From Paenibacillus kribbensis (GTDB taxonomy: Bacteria; Bacillota; Bacilli; Paenibacillales; Paenibacillaceae), in assembly GCF_002240415.1 (NCBI RefSeq), contig NZ_CP020028.1:372001-436000 (forward strand): a stretch of DNA of 64,000 bases, in the 5' to 3' direction. Below, piece by piece: positions 60,712-64,000 of this stretch. How positions within the stretch are numbered: position 1 is the first letter of the stretch; each line of letters starts with the position of its first letter. The notes under the pieces are model-generated. The model did not search any database. It saw only the letters and a program-made list of their open reading frames with translations, and was not told where the DNA came from. A program made the translations under genes and the position numbers.

Positions 60712-60871
60712 AAGACTCTCATATTTTGCTGGAGAACAGAAAGAATTTCAGTCTAATCGTAACCGCTCTTAATAAAATTCTCATCTCTCCTCGTCCCGTA
60801 CAGGCTCATCCGTAGTATGCTTGTACTGTTTTGCCCCTTGTCCGCATAACGTGTACAAGAAAGGACGGATA

Positions 60872-61447
60872 ATGGAGGGATGGAGTATGCTGTCAGCCTC
60901 TGCCCATGTCGGGCAGGTTGTAACGATTCTGATCATGGCAGTAGCGCTGGGGATGGATGCGTTATCGCTGGGCGTAGGGATCGGCATGAAGGGGATACGC
61001 CTGCGGGATATGCTGCGCATCAGTACGGTTATTGGCTTTTTTCACATTCTGATGCCATTGCTGGGGATGTTCACAGGCCATTATATGAGTTCCTTACTGG
61101 GCTATGTGACGACCTATTTTGCAGGTGGGCTACTCATCCTTTTAGGCGGGCATATGGTATATAGTTCCTTCAAGGGGGACGGCGTGCAAGTATTGGATCA
61201 TCGTTCACCTTTGGGTCTTTTGTTGTTTGCACTTGGGGTAAGTGTCGACTCGTTTTCTGTAGGGGTGTCGCTGGGGATGTTCCAGAGTGATCTGGTGCTG
61301 AGTGTTCTGGCGTTTGGCTTTTGCGGAGGAGCGATGGCGATGCTGGGATTGCTGCTGGGTCGCAAGGTCAGCCGTAATCTAGGGGATTACGGAGAAGCCG
61401 TGGGCGGTGCTATTTTGCTGGCGTTTGGCTTTATGTTTATGTTTTGA
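60872..61447 (+). CDS. mntP: Manganese efflux pump MntP
   Basis: ATG 60872 (AAAGGA six bases upstream); ATG 60887 behind GGAGG is an alternative. The 191-residue, six-segment protein has two DUF204 halves, each with the Asp motif: MAVALGMDALSLGVGIGMKG and LFALGVSVDSFSVGVSLGMF. It exports Mn2+. It is the ywlD equivalent in the spoIIR-ywlC-ywlD-ywlE order of Bacillus. No yybP-ykoY manganese riboswitch is visible upstream, only a 7-bp inverted repeat CTTGTAC / GTACAAG (60820-60859). Confidence 0.93.
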   Translation: MEGWSMLSASAHVGQVVTILIMAVALGMDALSLGVGIGMKGIRLRDMLRISTVIGFFHILMPLLGMFTGHYMSSLLGYVTTYFAGGLLILLGGHMVYSSFKGDGVQVLDHRSPLGLLLFALGVSVDSFSVGVSLGMFQSDLVLSVLAFGFCGGAMAMLGLLLGRKVSRNLGDYGEAVGGAILLAFGFMFMF

Positions 61448-61547
61448 TTTTAGCGTGGAAAGTGTAAAATAATACAGGATGATAGTAAAGGCTTAGGATG
61501 ATAGTGTCCTCTGTTTATATATTTTGAACATACGGGGGGTGAAAACG

Positions 61548-62132
61548 TTGAAGCATATCTTATTCGTATGCACAGGGAACACCTGTCGCAGTCCAATGGC
61601 TGAAGGAATGCTGCGCAAGCTGGCTGCTGAACACGGATTGGAGCTGGAGGTGCGCTCTGCGGGAGTGGCTGCGATGGAAGGCACACCGATATCTCGGCAC
61701 GCAGAGGCGGTTCTACGGGACCAAGATATCTCGGATCGGATGACCTCGACCTCTTTGAGCGGCGGACTTGCCGAGTGGGCCCATCTGATTTTAACCTTGA
61801 CGCAAGGTCATAAGCAGCATGTCATTCAGCGGTTTCCCCATGCGGCGGACAAAGTTTTTACGCTCAAGGAATATGTGGAAGATCGGGATACAGTGCTGGA
61901 TGATGTACAGGAATTAGATGGCTTATACGCTTCACAACAGTTGATGGCTTCACTCGGACAAGAGCTGTCGGCGCAGGAGCGTGAGCGAATGATTGAGCTG
62001 CACCAACGTATCCCGGGCTTTGATATTTCCGATCCATTCGGGGGTTCGCGGGAGGATTACGATGTCACAGCGGCGGAAATCCGCACGGCACTGCATAAGC
62101 TGCTCGACAAGTTAAAGGCTTCCTCCGAATAA
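61548..62132 (+). CDS. ywlE: Low-molecular-weight protein arginine phosphatase YwlE
   Basis: TTG 61548 has GGGGGTG six bases upstream, giving MKHILFVCTGNTCRSPMAEG. The P-loop C-x5-R (CTGNTCRS) with Thr in the fifth position is the arginine-phosphatase form. The general-acid Asp is in DISDPFGGSREDY. The 194-residue length exceeds the usual 150, owing to an insert around 115-150 (ELDGLYASQQLMASLGQELS). It reverses McsB protein-arginine phosphorylation. In Bacillus rpiB follows; here it does not. Confidence 0.93.
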   Translation: MKHILFVCTGNTCRSPMAEGMLRKLAAEHGLELEVRSAGVAAMEGTPISRHAEAVLRDQDISDRMTSTSLSGGLAEWAHLILTLTQGHKQHVIQRFPHAADKVFTLKEYVEDRDTVLDDVQELDGLYASQQLMASLGQELSAQERERMIELHQRIPGFDISDPFGGSREDYDVTAAEIRTALHKLLDKLKASSE

Positions 62133-62210
62133 AGTCGGTGTTGCTCATCTGATTTGTACGGAATCTGTTGATTTTCGGCGGTTAATCCGTTAAGATAAGG
62201 TGGAAAAATG

Positions 62211-62286
62211 AGAATCCGGTGTAACTGGCGACAACAGTGGGATTAACCACGATGGAGCATCGGATATACGGCCGGTCGCCTGGGCA
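62211..62286 (+). promoter_or_regulatory. ZTP (pfl) riboswitch upstream of ywlG-glyA
   Basis: Conserved blocks in order: outer-stem strand ATCCG (62214-62218), ACTGGCG (62224-62230), the hairpin GTGG/CCAC (62237-62250), GGAGC (62254-62258), closing strand CGGAT (62261-62265), then the pseudoknot/3' block GCCTGGGCA (62278-62286). This is the ZTP/ZMP aptamer pattern. The class senses AICAR (ZMP/ZTP), which accumulates when 10-formyl-tetrahydrofolate is short, and typically controls glyA, folD and purH. A terminator hairpin follows directly, so ligand binding should allow read-through. Confidence 0.9.
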
Positions 62287-62324
62287 AAAGAGCAATTCCA
62301 CATTGGTGTGGACTGCTCTTTTTT
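62286..62324 (+). terminator. Expression-platform terminator of the ZTP riboswitch
   Basis: AAAAGAGCA / TGCTCTTTT with inner CCACA-TTGG-TGTGG and a T-run. Its left arm begins at the last base of the aptamer's 3' block, as expected for aptamer-terminator competition. Confidence 0.9.
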
Positions 62325-62446
62325 CGTATATGAGCTATTCCGGATCTTCTGCTGCCTTCTTGTTCTTCCATTTTTTCTGCTCGAAATCCGAATCATCGGC
62401 TATAATATAGTCAGATTATGATATCAGGAGAAAGTGTGTTGAACTT

Positions 62447-62466
62447 AAGGCATGAGACCATGCCTT
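62447..62466 (+). other. Small hairpin in the ywlG leader
   Basis: AAGGCATG-AGAC-CATGCCTT is a perfect 8-bp stem, 36 bp before the ywlG start, without a T-run. Function unknown. Confidence 0.5.
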
Positions 62467-62501
62467 GTCTCTGATGGACTGTTCAACCAAGGGAGGTTCC
62501 A

Positions 62502-63089
62502 ATGGCAGGACAATTGGATCGTGAGATTTCACTTGAGGCACAGACCGCTTCTGTCGTGCGGGAACTCGCTGAAGCGGCTGATCTGAAAGTTGGTCGCTTG
62601 CTGGTTGTTGGCGTAAGCACGAGTGAAGTGGCTGGAAGCCGGATTGGCACGGCTGGGGCGCTCGATGTGGCTCAGCAGTTGCTGGCTGGAGTAGAGTCCG
62701 TACGCCGAGCATATGGCTTTGACGTGGCGTTTCAATGCTGCGAGCATTTGAACCGTGCACTGGTCGTAGAGCGGGCTGTGCTGGAGCGGCTGGGATTCAT
62801 GGAAGTTGCCGCCGTTCCTGTCCGTACGGCAGGCGGCTCTATGGCTGCCATTGCCTATCGGTCACTGGACGATGCGTGTTTGGCGATGAACGTGCAGGCA
62901 CATGCCGGGATAGACATTGGCGAGACGCTGATCGGCATGCATCTGCGCCCCATAGCCGTTCCGTTTCGCCCAAGCCTTCGCTGGATTGGCGAAGCACGTG
63001 TGACTGCGGCATACACGCGCCCTCCACTGATTGGCGGACAACGGGCAGTGTACACCCTTGAACAAGAAGACGGCGGAAACTGTGACTAG
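62502..63089 (+). CDS. ywlG: YwlG/UPF0340 family protein
   Basis: ATG 62502 with GGGAGG five bases upstream. The 195-residue protein shows the TIGR01440/DUF436 features: LLVVGVSTSEVAGSRIGTAG (about 33-52), DVAFQCCEHLNRALVVERAV and NVQAHAGIDIGETLIGMHLR. Its biochemical function is not established. It lies behind the ZTP riboswitch and 72 bp before glyA, as it lies next to glyA in Bacillus. A link to one-carbon or purine metabolism is therefore suggested by context only. Confidence 0.9.
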   Translation: MAGQLDREISLEAQTASVVRELAEAADLKVGRLLVVGVSTSEVAGSRIGTAGALDVAQQLLAGVESVRRAYGFDVAFQCCEHLNRALVVERAVLERLGFMEVAAVPVRTAGGSMAAIAYRSLDDACLAMNVQAHAGIDIGETLIGMHLRPIAVPFRPSLRWIGEARVTAAYTRPPLIGGQRAVYTLEQEDGGNCD

Positions 63090-63160
63090 CATTTGGCGTG
63101 GACTGTTTGTTTTGTATTTAGCATACCCAACAATTGACTATGGAGAGGGAGTAATCAATC

Positions 63161-64000
63161 ATGATGGAACATCTGCGTAATAGTGACCCGGCAGTGCTGG
63201 AAGCAATGGGACTTGAACTGAAACGGCAACGCCACAATATCGAGCTGATCGCATCCGAGAACATCGTCAGTGAAGCGGTTATGGAAGCGATGGGCTCCGT
63301 ACTGACGAATAAATATGCTGAAGGTTATCCAGGCAAACGTTACTACGGTGGCTGTGAGCACGTAGATATCGTCGAGGACATTGCACGTGATCGCGCCAAA
63401 GAATTGTTCGGTGCCGAGCATGCCAACGTGCAGGCTCACTCTGGAGCACAAGCGAACATGGCGGTATATTTGGCAGCGCTCAAACCCGGTGATACCGTAC
63501 TCGGTATGAATTTGGCACATGGCGGCCATCTGACACACGGAAGTCCCGTTAACGCTTCCGGCTTGTTGTATAACTTTGTTGCTTACGGCGTACGTGAAGA
63601 CGACTTCCGCATTGACTATGACGAAGTGCGCAAGGCGGCCTTCAAGCATCGCCCTCGTTTGATTGTAGCCGGAGCGAGCGCATATCCGCGTACCATTGAT
63701 TTTGAAGCCTTTGCTTCCATTGCCAACGATGTAGGTGCGCTGTTCATGGTAGATATGGCACATATTGCCGGTCTGGTGGCAGCGGGTATTCACCCTAACC
63801 CGGTTCCACATGCTCAATTTGTAACCACAACGACGCATAAAACGCTGCGTGGTCCGCGTGGCGGATTGATTCTGACTCGCAAAGCGTGGGCACAGGCGAT
63901 TGACAAGGCGATTTTCCCAGGTACTCAGGGTGGTCCATTAATGCATGTGATCGCGTCCAAAGCGGTTGCCTTGGGTGAAGCGCTCCAGCCTTCTTTCAAA
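63161..64000 (+). CDS. glyA: Serine hydroxymethyltransferase, N-terminal 280 codons
   Basis: The frame starts at ATG 63161 (GAGAGGGAG upstream; a second ATG follows at once) and is open to the window end, so the C-terminus is missing. Motifs: [70 protein letters not shown] and the PLP lysine in [14 protein letters not shown] (about 227). It converts Ser plus tetrahydrofolate to Gly plus methylene-THF. The ZTP riboswitch upstream of ywlG should control it together with ywlG. Confidence 0.97.
   Translation, partial: MMEHLRNSDPAVLEAMGLELKRQRHNIELIASENIVSEAVMEAMGSVLTNKYAEGYPGKRYYGGCEHVDIVEDIARDRAKELFGAEHANVQAHSGAQANMAVYLAALKPGDTVLGMNLAHGGHLTHGSPVNASGLLYNFVAYGVREDDFRIDYDEVRKAAFKHRPRLIVAGASAYPRTIDFEAFASIANDVGALFMVDMAHIAGLVAAGIHPNPVPHAQFVTTTTHKTLRGPRGGLILTRKAWAQAIDKAIFPGTQGGPLMHVIASKAVALGEALQPSFK

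Noticed and set aside
60712..60871. Manganese (yybP-ykoY) riboswitch before mntP
   Set aside because: None of the conserved blocks is present; only a 7-bp inverted repeat with a 26-nt loop.

Overview
The window reads as one chromosomal segment of a spore-forming, low-to-moderate-GC Bacillota, most likely Paenibacillus (P. polymyxa-like). The right end carries the Bacillus-type block prfA - prmC - (ftsW/rodA-like) - spoIIR - ywlC - mntP - ywlE - ywlG - glyA. Other support comes from strong AGGAGG-type ribosome sites, frequent TTG/GTG starts, SLH-domain surface proteins and a bacterial-type GlnRS. No rRNA, tRNA, CRISPR array or intact insertion sequence was seen.

Layout. 0-1 kb: molybdate uptake (modA end, modB), then a decayed IS110 transposase. 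1.6-3.7 kb: a MerR regulator with two targets (O-acetyltransferase, short-chain dehydrogenase), each promoter carrying the same dyad in a 19-bp spacer. 3.8-7.6 kb: a secreted alpha/beta hydrolase with cre sites and a leader hairpin, then a CrtI-like oxidase with its TetR. 8-18.4 kb: BrnQ, three uncharacterised proteins, gene remnants, a DEAD-box helicase, CDF pump, LCP ligase, AI-2E-type permease and LLM oxidoreductase. 18.5-19.6 kb: an AT-rich two-gene island between two near-identical terminator hairpins. 19.8-21.7 kb: a Fur-box promoter, a siderophore ABC ATPase and a FhuF-like reductase.

22.5-29 kb: a probable redox/anaerobic block (NADH oxidase, a 33-residue membrane protein, formate/nitrite channel, molybdopterin oxidoreductase, MFS carrier). 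Three phased TGTGA-N6-TCACA-like dyads and two more copies lie at the promoters. mobA at 42.6 kb and modAB at the left end fit the molybdenum theme. 29-34 kb: GNATs, glnS and MFS genes. 34.8-42.4 kb: a Maf-type (DUF115) glycosyltransferase 17 bp upstream of a 1912-residue SLH protein built from six 236-residue units; this pair is the most interesting candidate system. 43-51.7 kb: LysE exporter, VOC protein, AsnC, PfkB kinase, a paired SMR pump with TetR, cardiolipin synthase, and a YdcZ / Crp-Fnr / YdcZ cluster with a perfect 16-bp palindrome at its promoter.

51.9-64 kb: type 2 IPP isomerase, YchF, and the conserved translation/sporulation block. A ZTP (pfl) riboswitch with an expression-platform terminator precedes ywlG-glyA. 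rpiB, which lies between ywlE and ywlG in Bacillus subtilis, is absent here. All functional calls come from reading motifs and family resemblance; no database search was run.
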